64,000 nucleotides of DNA from Halicephalobus mephisto (Eukaryota > Nematoda > Chromadorea > Rhabditida > Panagrolaimidae): contig SWDT01000067.1 of the NCBI GenBank assembly GCA_009193035.1, positions 1 to 64,000 of the forward strand. The letters are read 5' to 3'. Under the pieces are notes generated by a model. The model ran no database searches, was not told the origin of the DNA, and was given only the letters and a program-made list of their open reading frames with translations. The position numbers and the translations under genes were made by a program. Positions 1-10,503 of the stretch are shown one piece after another (within the stretch, counting starts at the first letter, position 1; each line of letters opens with the position of its first letter).

Positions 1-715
1 AATAAGCTTGACTTTAGAAAGGATATAGTTTTCTAGTAGACGAGGCTTCTAGACTAGGCAGATTCTTCTTTGATAAGCTTGACTTTAGGTTGGATTCATC
101 TGGTATACGAGACTTCTAGATTTTGTAGATTCTTCTCTGGCTAGCTTCACTTTAGGTTGACGTTTTCTGGTAGAAGAGATTTCTAGGTTCGTTGATTGTT
201 TTTTGGTTACTTTGACTTTAGGTTGGAGGTTGCTGGTAGCAGAGAATTGTAGGTTGGTTGATTCGTTTTTGGTTAGCTTGGCTTTAGGTTGACGTTTTCT
301 GGTAGCAGAGACTTCTAGGCATGGCAGAATCTTCTCCGATAAGCTTGACTTTAAGTTGAAGGTTTCTGATATAAGAGATTTCTAGGTTCGTTGATTTTTT
401 TTGGTTACTTTGACTTTAGATTGGAGGTTTCTGGTAGAAGAGAATTCTAGGCATGGCAGAATCCTCTCCGATAAGCTTGAATTTAGGTTGGAGTATTCTG
501 GTAGCGGTGAATTCTAGGTTCGTTGATTTTTTTGGTTAGTTTGAATTTAGATTGGAGGTTTCTGGTAGCGGTGAATTCTAGGTTTGTAGATTTGTTTTTG
601 GTTATTTTGACTTTAGTTTGGAGGTTTTTGATAGAAGAGAATTATAGGTTCGTTGATTCGTTTTTGGTTAGCTTGACTTTAGGTTGACGTTTTCTGGTAG
701 ATCGTACTTTCGGAA
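1..715 (-). repeat. 66-bp minisatellite array, copy A (window edge)
   Basis: Diverged tandem units of about 60-66 bp fill this stretch. Each carries the words TTAGGTTGGAGTTTTCTGGTAG, split here by variation, and a GGTTCGTTGATT segment. They are the reverse complement of the array at 37918-41035. Two unit flavours alternate, one with a GGTTAGCTTGACTT core and one with GGCATGGCAGAATC. The array begins before the window. No gene is seen in it. Confidence 0.85.
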
Positions 716-870
716 GCAGCACATCCCTTGTTCATAGGTTCGTTCAATTTCTATGGAAGATTACGATTAGTGTTTGACTTTTGTGTGTTAACTAAAGATA
801 GTCGCTTTCGTTTAAGGTGCGAATCGGCGTCGTATTAGGCATTATTCTCGGACATAAGCTTTGAAACAGC
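700..870 (-). repeat. Linker segment of compound satellite, copy A
   Basis: This non-tandem segment joins the 66-bp array to the 37-bp array. It is a close inverted copy of 37756-37925, sharing for example CGGAAGCAGCACATCCCTTG and GCGAATCGGCGTCGTATTAG as reverse complements. A shorter version lies at 42155-42230. Its conservation between copies shows the arrays travel as one compound unit. Confidence 0.8.
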
Positions 871-2245
871 GGAATTGCTCCTCCTCATCGTTAGGGGTTG
901 AAAGCGGCGGACCACTCCTCCTCATTGTTAGGGGTTGAAGCGGCGGAAACTATCCTCCTCATCGGTAGGGGTTGAGGTGGCGGACCACTCCTGATCGGTA
1001 GGGGTTGAAGCGGCGGAATTGCTCCTCCTCATCGTTAGGGGTTGAAAGCGGCGGACCAGTCCTCCTCATCGTTAGGGGTTGAAAGCGGCGGACCAGTCCT
1101 CCTCATCGTTAGGGGTTGAAAGCGGCGGACCAGTCCTCCTCATCGTTAGGGTTTGAAAGCGGCGGACCAGTCCTCCTCATTGTTAGGGGTTGAAGCGGCG
1201 GAAAACTATCCTCCTCATCGGTAGGGGTTGAGGTGGCGGCCCCTCCTGATCGGTAGGGGTTGAAGCGGCGGAATTGCTCCTCCTCATCGTTTAGGGGTTG
1301 AAAGCGGCGACGCAGTCCTCCTCATCGTTAGGGTTTGAAAGCGGCGGACCAGTCCTCCTCATCGTTAGGGGTTGAAAGCGGGGCGGACCAGTCCTCCTCA
1401 TCGTTAGGGGTTGAAGGCGGCGGAATTGCCCTCCTCATCGTTAGGGGTTTGAAGGCGGCGGAACCTATCTCCTCATCGTGGGGTTGAGGCGGCGGACCAT
1501 CCTCCTCATTGTTAGGGGTTGAAGCGGCGGAACTATCCTCCTCATCGTAGGGGTTGAGGGGCGGACCACTTCTATCGTAGGGGTTGAAGCGGCGGAATTG
1601 CTCCTCCTCATCGTTAGGGGTTGAAGCGGCGGACCAGTCCTCCTCATCGTTAGGGGTTGAAAGCGGCGGACAGTCCTCCTCATCGTTAGGGGTTGAAGCG
1701 GCGGACCAGTCCTCCTCATCGTTGGGTTTGAAAGCGGCGGACCAGTCCTCCTCATCGTTAGGGTTTGAAAGCGGCGGAATTGCCTCTCCTCATCGTTAGG
1801 TTTGAAGCGGCGGAATTGCTCCTCCTCATCGTTAGGGGTTGAAAGCGGCGGACCAGTCCTCCTCATCGTTAGGGTTTGAAAGCGGCGGAATTGCTCCTCC
1901 TCATCGTTAGGGTTTGAAAGCGGCGGAATTGCTCTCCTCATCGTTAGGGTTTGAAAGCGGCGGAATTGCTCCTCCTCATCGTTAGGGGTTGAAAGCGGCG
2001 GACCAGTCCTCCTCATCGTTAGGGTTTTGAAAGCGGCGGAATTGCTCCTCCTCATCGTTAGGGTTTGAAAGCGGCGGAATTGCTCCTCCTCATCGTTAGG
2101 GGTTGAAAGCGGCGGACCAGTCCTCCTCATCGTTAGGGGTTGAAAGCGGCGGACCAGTCCTCCTCATCGTTAGGGTTTGAAAGCGGCGGAATTGCTCCTC
2201 CTCATCGGTAGGGGTTGAAGCGGCGGAATTGCTCCTCATTGTTAG
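870..2245 (-). repeat. 37-bp minisatellite array, copy A
   Basis: Roughly 37 tandem units of 37 bp, consensus near CCTCCTCATCGTTAGGGGTT followed by GAAAGCGGCGGACCAGT. Successive ATCGTT words at 1031, 1068 and 1105 give the period. Variants swap GGACCAGT for GGAATTGCT and GTTAGG for GGTAGG. Because 37 is not a multiple of 3, long open frames such as 1465-2130 on the minus strand cycle through three peptide phases; I regard these as fortuitous. The same unit occurs at 37560-37755 and 42230-42530. GC content is far above that of the rest of the window. Confidence 0.9.
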
Positions 2246-2558
2246 AGGTAAGAAAGCTGTGTTCGTTGATTGACAGATATCGTACGATTTAAGGTATTGT
2301 TATTTTGTAATTAGTATAAGGTTGTCTCGTGAAAAATTGCTCTTTTTAAATGAAATTGTGTAGATATTTTATGAAGTTTCTAGAATGTTCTATAGTTTTA
2401 ATGTAAATAGCGGAAGCCTAAAGCGATTTGAGGAAGATTTTATCGAACTTAGTTTTGTATATGTAGTGGAAAATATATATTTCAACCGATGTGAACTTTG
2501 GGTCGTGCTTGTTTTTCTGTTTTGTTTAAGCTACCCTGCACCGAAATTACATTAAGCT

Positions 2559-2756
2559 ATGTGTGAATGTCTAACTCAAGATGTCCTCAACCAGCATATA
2601 TTCGAAAATTGATTCCTGCACTTCTATCAAGATGACTTCAACATTGATGATCAACCTTTGTCAGACGCCCTGTCAATTCTTGATGAACAAATGCTTCTTG
2701 CTGTCATTGAAGCCAATCCAAATTTGATGAATTGTATATTAATGAATCTCAGTTAA
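2559..2756 (+). pseudogene. Small broken ORF of unknown origin
   Basis: From the ATG at 2559 one frame runs 66 codons to TAA at 2754-2756, interrupted by a single in-frame TGA near codon 18. The part after the TGA is acidic and leucine-rich, with the run FNIDDQPLSDALSILDEQ. I do not recognise the family. The local composition is less AT-rich than the flanks, and the setting among transposon debris suggests a decayed mobile-element or host gene fragment. It could equally be a chance frame. Confidence 0.25.
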
Positions 2757-3151
2757 ACAATTTTTAAATATTTCCGAAGAAATAAATTTGTTAAATTCAA
2801 GCAATTCGTTCTGAGATAACCTAATATATATGGATATTATATCATCTTGTCCATACATGTAAGGTACATGTGAAAATGAATATTATCGAAATATGTGACT
2901 AAATTCTTATGTTGATGAAAAAGAATTGTAATCATCTGTAAATGTTCACAATAAATATCATTACGAAATTACCTCAATGCTAATATTGTGAAAGTAGGTA
3001 AAAGTAGGATAACGGTGCGATTGAAACTGATTGTTCGATTGGAGTAGTCGTTCATAGCTTTACGACAATTGCTCTTCTCATCTTGCAGTAACTCCGAGAT
3101 TTTTTTGATTAATTTGTTTAGCTACAGATTGATCGAGATGATGCCTGCTTT

Positions 3152-3264
3152 TTAACACATTCACGACCGCGTGACACAGAGTAGGTGTCATGCAAAAGAA
3201 GTTTAAAATTGGCCGGTTCGAACAGGCAGAAAATGAAAAATCTGCACGGTCGTGAACGTGTTAA
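3152..3264. mobile_element. Small piggyBac-like MITE with TTAA ends
   Basis: A segment of about 105 bp (3156-3260) is bounded by TTAA at 3152-3155 and again at 3261-3264. Its ends are inverted repeats: CACATTCACGACCG at the left and CGGTCGTGAACGTG at the right. TTAA target duplication with short terminal inverted repeats is the hallmark of the piggyBac superfamily. The element has no coding capacity and would be a non-autonomous derivative. Confidence 0.6.
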
Positions 3265-3754
3265 ATTTGTTTTTTACCATTTTTTCCACAGTCATTAGTG
3301 AAAAATTGATTGTGAATGTCTTTTTACAGATTTTGTTATGTTTATAGTTGGGTTGCATGATTCGCGGAAATAATCAAAACGCGCGAATATACCCAAAATG
3401 GGAATTATCTGAGAATGATCAAATATCAAAAATAATTAAGTTAAAAGCTGTTTAAAAATAAATTTTCTTGGTACATTTAACGAAAATTAAGAATAGTAAG
3501 ACATAAATTAGAAATTTATAGAGTTTAGTCGGAAATAAGAATTTGTTCTTTATTATTTAACTTTAGTTGATTCTATATCTCCGACGTTTCTATCGGATTC
3601 TGGTTCCGTGTCTTCAAGGTTGGATTCGTCCTGCTTGAAGTCATTTGAATATTCAAGTAACAAGTTATATTTGATATATGTTAGTTTTGAGGCCGTTGTG
3701 ACCGAGAGTCTGAAAAAGTATATTTTAGCATGTTATATCTTCTTTTTCTTCCCC

Positions 3755-4690
3755 TTAGCTGGCGTGTTGGGGCGGGGGCTTGCCTTGGAGCCAGTACGCT
3801 GCTGTGGGTGCCACATGAGTTCGGATGTTGTTTATGAGGTTCTTCCTGGCTTCACGGTCCTCGGTGGTCTTCTCTGCTTTGGCTAGGTCGATGTACTGTG
3901 GTTTCAGGTCATCCGTCAGTTGTTTTGTTTATGTCTTCTTCGGTGCCGCTTTACTGATCTTCCACTGGACTGGGCGTGGGCTCTGTAGGAGTCTTTGCGG
4001 GAGTCGGTTCGGGTTCATTCTGCATACATGTCCATACCACCGAAGTTTTCTTTGTTGGATTTGTTCTTCAACCGTTGGTTGTCCTTCACATTTTTCCCGA
4101 ATAATGGTGTTGGGGATGTGGTCACAGAGGGAGACTCGTAAGATCTGTCTCAGGCACCTCATCTGAAATGTTTCAAGTTTAGTCAGGTCAGATTTAAGCA
4201 GGATCCAGGTCTCGGAGCCGTAGAGGAGGATCGGTATGATCGTTGTTCGGAAGATCCGGATCTTGGTTTTGACGGCAATTTTTGATCTTTTCCAGAGGCA
4301 CCATCGTAGGGAGGCAAAGGCTGTTGTTGCCTGGCCTATTCTGCTGTGGCGGCTATCTTCTTCTCTTGAACTCGGGATCCTAGATACTTGAAGTCCTGAA
4401 CTTGTTCGAGTTGGACTCCGTTCAGGTAGACGGTGGACTTGGAGCCATCAGTTGTCATGACCTTGGTCTTGGTCGTGTTGATCTTTAGGCCGTAAGTCCA
4501 GGCAGTCTGCGCTATTTCCTGCAGGATGTCTGTGGCTTCAGTGTCGCTATCCGTGAAGATGACGCTGTCATCAGCAAACATCAGATCAGTCAAGAATTGA
4601 TTCTCGCCGTACTGCACTCCTTTCCTCCCTGTGAAGACCTTCTTCATGATCAGCATGTTATATCTAGATGTGACAAGTCTCAACGCACAT
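3755..4690 (-). mobile_element. RTE-clade LINE, 5'-truncated, 3' ORF remnant
   Basis: Read on the minus strand, this is the C-terminal part of a non-LTR retrotransposon polyprotein. The reverse-transcriptase active-site box appears as LMFADDSVIF (FADD). It is followed by KINTTKTKVM, FKYLGS, and then the LLYGSETW and RQRKLRWYGH type motifs seen after the RT domain in RTE/BovB-like elements. The upstream RT motifs and the endonuclease are missing. Damage is slight: a one-base frameshift near 4335-4340 and one in-frame TAA near 3929, after which the frame continues to a stop at 3755. A 5'-truncated insertion is the usual LINE pattern. Confidence 0.75.
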
Positions 4691-5030
4691 GATTTTTGAA
4701 GTAGACCTTGGTTGCGAAAATTTTAACGATTTTTAGACTTCATGGGTTAAATAAAAACCTCTAAACTTGTCTGTTCCGAACTTTGATGTGTATGACATTT
4801 CGGATAGACCAATTTCATTCGCTGCTTACCGGAATAATCGGAATACATTTCATAGCATTAAACATTGTACACAGATTCGAAGAAGCATAGTAACCATTCC
4901 AGAAACTATCTGCGTCCAATGCACCTGATCCCAATGACGACCAAATAATTGGTCTTTTTTTTAGCGAATTCTTTGATTCCTGCTTTGTATCTTCTTTTTC
5001 GTAACTATATGAATAAAATAAATTAATTTT

Positions 5031-6005
5031 CTAAATAAAAAAATAAATTACTGACCTGTTTTGTCTTTCCCAAGAAAGATGAGATTCTTCGGAATTTTTT
5101 GAAGAAAATAACACTTTAATATACCTCTGTAAATGTTTTCCATAGTTCTTCATTATCAAAGTTATTAATAGCCTTAATTGATTTATCAAATGCGGAATCA
5201 ATAACTTTGTATCTTGTTCTTGCATCCACTATCTATCCTTCAACAGATTCAATAACTGTAGCTAATGGGAACAGAACTTGTTCAGTTCATTTTAGCATAG
5301 TCCAGAAATCTTCTGTTTTACAAGTTAAATTTCTAATTTCCATACATTTATGTTCAGTTTCTAAAGCTGTGTGCCAAATGGTTTGTTCTAACGCAGGTTC
5401 GTATTTAGTAATATTTGAAATCAACAGCTATGTTGAACACTATTGAGTTGGTATGGGAAGCTGGAGCAAATATCTGGATCCGAAGAGTTTCATTTGGTTT
5501 TCTGTCAAGAGTTGTGAAGAAATTCGCTTTCTGAAAGATTTAAAAATTAATTTGGCTCTAATATAAAGAATAAAAATAGATTGCCGGAAGAATTTGGCAA
5601 TGTTAATACAGCTTTGAACTAATTCTGCAACACTTGATACTTTGCAAAAATTTTTCGTAGCCAAATAGACTGAATAAGCTTTGCATCCATCAAAAATTAT
5701 CCATGGATATTTCTGCTCCAAAAGACTCCATGCTGATCTCATATTAGGCGCGTTATCTGTTACCAGAGCAATAAGTTTTCGTGCTCCTAATTTTTCAATT
5801 TGTTCAAGAAAACTTTGCATATTTATGAGCCAGTATGTTCCTTTAAAGTATAGTCAATCGTAGTGAACAAAAAAGGCGTTGGAGTGTGAACAATGACATT
5901 AATAAGCTGATTTGAAGAAACATCAGTCCAGTCATCTGATGACAATGCAAGAAAATCATCTGTTTGTTGTTTTCTCCACCAACTTCCCCACTCTGTTATT
6001 CCCAT
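5031..6005 (-). pseudogene. hAT-family transposase remnant (DUF659-like)
   Basis: Minus-strand frames at 5823-6005 and 5440-5820 resemble consecutive parts of a hAT-type transposase. The first reads ALSSDDWTDVSSNQLINVIV and ends with DYTLKEHTG; the second reads ALVTDNAPNMRSAW, then YPWIIFDGCKAYSVYLATK. The known family pattern is a D in TDGWT, then TDNAxNM, then GCxAHxxNL, so these are recognisable. A stop codon separates the two frames, and the downstream part (5031-5225 and between) carries several more stops. The element is dead. The BED zinc finger and C-terminal dimerisation region are not seen. Confidence 0.6.
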
Positions 6006-6089
6006 TTTTTATAAGGGACGGGAATCATCGGATGATTCTCGCGAATATTCCCATGCAAATCAATAGGAATATTTCCGAATTCCAACCAT

Positions 6090-6820
6090 AATTTATAGTA
6101 AATAAACAATAATCATATTAAAAGCAGCGGTTTCCTGTCTTCAGAATTAATTCTACCACAAGATAAGCTTCCACGGTTAACTTCTTCAATGGAATATTAA
6201 TCTACAATTCCTATTATCTTCTGCAAATGTCCATATTTGAAATTTTAAAGAATAAAGGTATTCGTGTTATATTAAACATACTCTTTTTATCACCCAAAAG
6301 CACCTATAAACAATTCTTCAAGCTTCGTTGTACTCTTGACAGTTCAATTAGCCATTAACGATAATCATTGTATGTCCGTCAGTTTTAATGTGGATAGAAA
6401 AGATGAAAAAATTGGTTAAATATTGATTTGGAAGTGTTATTTTCTTTAATAATAGCAACCTATCCTATTATCCCTCAATTTATCCTTCTTTTAGGGTTTT
6501 TATTCATTTGAACGACCTAACCATTTATACAGCATATAACAAAGCAGTTTAATTTCATCAATTTTTTACTTGGATAAAGGGATTTTTTCAGTTGAAATAA
6601 AATAAAAGATTATTCTTGTTATGAAAAATTGAACCAGTAAAGGTTCTCATCCAGATTTCGGAATTTCAAATATGGACATTTGCAGAAGATAATAGGAATT
6701 GTAGATTAATATTCCATTGAAGAAGTTAACCGTAGAAGCTTATCTTGTGGTAGAATTAATTCTGAAGACAGGAAACCGCTGCTTTTAATACGACTATTAT
6801 TTTTACTATAAACATAATAC
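6090..6820. mobile_element. Foldback element with long terminal inverted repeats
   Basis: About 6092-6247 and 6659-6820 are near-identical inverted copies, sharing for example GCAGCGGTTTCCTGTCTTCA against its reverse complement near 6770, and CCATATTTGAAATT against AATTTCAAATATGG. The arms of about 150 bp enclose an AT-rich interior of about 410 bp without coding capacity. This is the structure of a MITE or foldback element. I could not define the target duplication with confidence. Confidence 0.7.
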
Positions 6821-7200
6821 AATTTATAAAGAGATATTCACAATCAATTTCCCATTAACAATTGTGGGAAAAAAATCTAAAAAGCAAGCATCATTCCGAC
6901 TACTTTGTGGCCAAACAAACTGATCAAGAAGGAAAAAAATTCCGGAGCCAGCACCAGTCGAAGAGGAGCAAATGTCGTAAAACCTACAGTTGTCGTTTAC
7001 CAAATTTAGCAATTTTTTCTATTTTCACATTCTCCATGTGGAAACTCAAAACTTATTCTACTTTCAAAAATGAATATTTTTACGAAATCGTTTCAACGCA
7101 ATTCTAGAATTTTAAAGAAATAACAAGTGCCAGATTTGTTGTTTTTAATTCTCTTCCACTTGCGGCGGGAAATTAAAAAGTTCAAAAAAATTATTTAATT
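6820..7200. other. Intergenic, no feature recognised
   Basis: Both strands hold short open frames (6862-7107 plus, 6824-7012 minus), but neither shows recognisable motifs or a convincing splice context. It lies between the foldback element and the 3' end of the ET-module gene and may hold that gene's 3' UTR. Confidence 0.4.
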
Positions 7201-7207
7201 ACAACAT

Positions 7208-8293
7208 TTACATCAAAAAATCGGTTAATATACTCGTCAATGGCAAAATAAAAGTAATAAAAAAAGTGAAAAAGTGGATTCTGATTCGGCTGGATGAATT
7301 CAGAGGAGTTGTGGAGGTGATCAAAGTCATGACAGTGGTGGATTTCGAGGTATGGTCACCGCTGCCTCCTGTGTTGCATTCTGAAGTGGAACAGCAGCAA
7401 CCTTTGATGAGGGTGTCTATCAAGGCACAGTTGTTGCTCATTTTCAAAGTGGAACAAACTTCGATGGGGTCGCAGAGGTACAGGGTTCCGATTTCCCCTA
7501 AGGTCAAGTTTGCGCATTCTCCTGAACAATCCATATATGAACCGGAGTACCAGTTTGTAGGCTTGACGACTTCAGGAAACATCGTGGACGAATCTGCGGA
7601 TTTTCCTTGGATAGACAACTTGAAACCAGTCGGATTGATCGCGACTCCAGCGTAGCAACTTATGTTTTTTTTCGGAGGAGCAGGAGTAAAAGTTTGGTTT
7701 AAAAAATCCGGCGCAATAGAGGGCCTAACATTGCAAAAAGTCTCATCTGTACAGCAACACATAGTCATGCCATCTGTGACGTATCCGCAAGTTTCCATAT
7801 ATCCTATTTCTTCGCAGACCTTGTAAGGATCACAAAGGAAGATACTCACGGGACTGTCGTTCATGTTCAAAGTCACGTTGGCACAGCTACCTTGGCATTC
7901 CATCTCAGCTCCGGTTATGTAGTGCTGTCGATTACCTAAAAATTTTAAAATTACTCAAAATTAAAATTATTTTTAAAAATTGTTTAAAACTAAGAAATTA
8001 TTGTTAAAATTACTTTGGAAATTTTCCATTCTCATCTAATTTTCTTTCTTCGGAAAAACATTTAATAAAAATTAACTTCAGATTCCGGATATTCATCTAA
8101 CAAACCCCAAAACACAACGTCTCGTATCAGGAAATTACTCCAAGTACAGTATTCTCCTTATAATAGAATTCTCACCTGCAACGATTCCAATAAAGCAATT
8201 AACCGTTTTTTCCTCATATCTAGATCCATTAACTCCAAAACAACACAATAAAACAAGGACTATTCCGAAGAAAAAAATTCGAATAAAGCTCAT
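7208..8293 (-). CDS. GPI-type surface protein with two ET (Ly6-like) modules
   Basis: Two exons: 8176-8293 and 7208-7935, 846 nt, 281 aa. Exon 1 begins with ATG and a signal peptide (MSFIRIFFFGIVLVLLCCFG). Two cysteine-rich repeats follow. Each has a first Cys in a TVNCFIG/ISCYAG context, a CxGxCAN/CSGECAN segment, an LCDPxxVC segment and a CCC...CN end (CCCTDETFCN and CCCSTSECN). This matches the nematode ET module, an extracellular three-finger-like fold. A Ser/Thr-rich stretch and a hydrophobic C-terminus (FFTFFITFILPLTSI) fit a GPI-anchor signal. The 240-bp intron has GTGAG and TTTTTAG ends and restores the frame (GCA G|GT). Ligand and role are unknown. Confidence 0.85.
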
Positions 8294-8414
8294 TTTATCA
8301 TTTCTACTCCAATCAATGAATTCAGATTGGTTCGCAATAAAAAAGAACCTTATCAAATTTCCGGGTAACTCAAAGTCTATAGAAATTACAACAGAAACTA
8401 TAATAACCATCATC

Positions 8415-9365
8415 CTAAAACACTCTTGCTGCTGCATATTTCTGAAGTTCTTCCGTTCGATTCACGACTGCTTCTCGAAGACAAGCGTAAATTTTCTCAT
8501 TTCCGTCAAATGCAGCGTCAATCATTTTATCAAGCTGGTTGATGTGGTAGCTGTTTTTGTAGTCCATCATGATAGATTCGCGAGTTCCATCTAAAATATT
8601 ATTAAATATAGTATGATTTACAGTTACAAAATTACTGCAACTCGTTTTAGATAACTTTTAAAATAAAAACTTTAGAAATATCCTTAATACTTCAAATTAC
8701 AGAATACATTCTAGAAAATTAAAAATACACAGCACTTCCCTGTTACTGTGAAGAATATTACAAGTTTTAAAATTAGATTATATTATAGTCAAATTTAAAA
8801 ACTTACTCAATGTAGCTATGACGATTTTGGGAGCATTGCCTCTGACTTCCAGGTTGTTCAAATCAGTACAAATATGTCCATGGACAATTCCACATTCCAC
8901 AGCCGAAACAATACCCTTCACCGGAATTCCAGCGTCAATCAAAGCAAGACAAGCAGCGTTGATACAAGCAGCAAGATGAGATCCGTCTCCTTGGATAATT
9001 TCACAGAATATATCAACCCGGGTTCTTGGATAAGCAGCTCTATCGATCACGGATTTGAGTGTTTTTTCTAGTAATCTACCGGCTTCCATCGATCGTTGAG
9101 CTTTCTTTCTGCTTTTTAAGGCGAAACTGGCCAAAGAAAATTGGCAATTTATATGACACAGATCATCAGTCGATCGTCCACGGGATTGACGAGGTCCGTA
9201 AACTGCGCACAGGACTTTCGTACATCCCTGTTCGTAGTAGACAGATCCATCAGCATGTCTATACTGTCCAAATTTGAAATTGATGTTCCTGATTTGATCG
9301 AATCTCCGGCCATCATACCGGATACCGTAAGCATCATAAGTGTTTAATCTCCGTTGTCTGTTCAT
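8415..9365 (-). CDS. EXOSC4: Exosome core subunit RRP41 (EXOSC4 type)
   Basis: Exons 8807-9365 and 8415-8590, 735 nt, 244 aa, against about 245 aa in other animals. RRP41 is an RNase PH-fold ring subunit of the RNA exosome (3'-5' RNA processing and decay, nucleus and cytoplasm). Family signatures are YGIRYDGRRFD at the N-terminus, DGSVYYEQGCTKVLCAVYGP, the SMEAGRLLEKTL region, and RVDIFCEIIQGDGSHLAACINAACLALIDAG. The intron 8591-8806 has GTAAGT and ATTTTAG ends and joins TTG A|AT. The start is the ATG at 9363-9365, whose reading directly precedes the conserved domain. That ATG lies 2 bp after the TIM10B stop codon, so the two genes are probably co-transcribed. Confidence 0.93.
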
Positions 9366-9367
9366 GA

Positions 9368-9993
9368 CTATTGAGGATTTTGAGATTCTTGTTGTTTGTT
9401 GAAAAGGGCTTTGGGAGCTTGTTCTGCGAAAATAAGCATCAACCTGCGATTCACTCGCATCTGCTTATCAATGCCTAAAAAGTAAAAAGTCACCGTCCTA
9501 TCGTACAAATCGAAATGAACATTTTGCAAAATTATTCTGACGTAAATTTCTAGAACCTAAAGTGGCCTACAATTTTAGTTGTACGTAACAATTTCGTAAT
9601 TGCTTTCTCAGAACTATATTCTGCTTGAATAGGTCTAGAAACTTCCGGGTTATGGCCATATAGGATGGAAAATCTTCTAAATTCGGGGTTTAACAATCAC
9701 ATGAAAACATTCATAAATATTGAAAACACTATATCTAATATCAAGCTAACCTATCGGAAAAAGCTTATTTTCTCTGTTATTTAAATCTCGATATATGAAA
9801 ACTCACAGCGTTGAACACAAACGGACTCCGATTCAACGAGCTTGTTGTGGTTGAACTCGGATATGCAGTTACTAAAGCAACGTTCAGTCAAGATGTTGTA
9901 GACAGTTAGGAATTCTCGCAGCTGAAGAAATTTACATCAGTCTGAAATTTAAAAACAAGAACAAACCTGAGTGATGTCACCAATCGAGGCCAT
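9368..9993 (-). CDS. TIMM10B: Small mitochondrial import chaperone, Tim10B/Tim9b type
   Basis: Exons 9967-9993, 9807-9921 and 9368-9474, 249 nt, 82 aa, a normal size for small Tim proteins. The twin CX3C motifs are CFSNC and CVQRC, flanked by [13 protein letters not shown] and [20 protein letters not shown]. The latter segment is typical of the Tim10b/Tim9b (FXC1) branch. Such proteins act in the mitochondrial intermembrane space, escorting carrier precursors to the TIM22 complex. Intron 1 is 45 nt (9922-9966). The last intron joins CGC T|GC inside the second CX3C Cys codon. It is the upstream gene of a tight pair with RRP41, and it diverges from the RAP1-like gene across a 510-bp region. Confidence 0.9.
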
Positions 9994-10503
9994 AAAAGGA
10001 GGAATAAAGAAATTTTAAAATTTCAGCTCGAAATTGAAACTTTTCGCGGTGAGAAACCCGACTCGTGTCGGTTTGTCGCAAAATCGGTCATTTGAATTTT
10101 GAATGTCTATTCGTGGTAAGAAAACTGACTTGCACTGATCCGTAGAATGATAGTGAACGTCAAAACTGTCAACACTCTTTTGGTGGTAAAAAATCACTCC
10201 TACCAGTCGATTAAATTATTATAAACATCAAAACCGTCCAAGTTTCTTTTGCATTTAGAGATTCGACTCGCACTAGTTTTCAAAGTAATAATGAATGTTA
10301 AAACTGTCGACAATTATTTCGTGTTGAGAAAAACGACTTTCCCTGATCTGCTGAACCATTATGAACATTATTTTTTCAGTGTTTTTTTTTTCGCTGTGAA
10401 AACATCGATCGCGCTGGTTTTTTGACCACTAGAAAGTTCAAATTTTTCAACGCCGATGGGAAAATTTTCCCCCATATCCTAGTTGATTTTTCCGCCGAGA
10501 AAT
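9994..10503. promoter_or_regulatory. Divergent promoter region with diverged tandem repeats
   Basis: The 510 bp between the TIM10B start (-) and the RAP1-like start (+) holds about five diverged units of roughly 65-75 bp. Each has a word close to AACATCAAAACCGTC or AATGTTAAAACTGTC, a GGTGAGAAA/GTTGAGAAA word and an ACGACTT/CCGACTC word. No TATA box stands out. It must contain both promoters, so the repeats may be bidirectional regulatory sites; that is inference. Confidence 0.45.

Noticed and set aside
1465..2130. 221-codon minus-strand frame through the 37-bp array
   Set aside because: It is a by-product of a 37-bp unit without stops in any phase. Peptides switch phase every unit, and there is no start or splice context.
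3608..4166. Plus-strand frames over the RTE remnant
   Set aside because: They are antisense to a clear reverse-transcriptase frame.
9059..9347. Three plus-strand frames opposite RRP41
   Set aside because: Shadows of a well-conserved exosome gene on the other strand.
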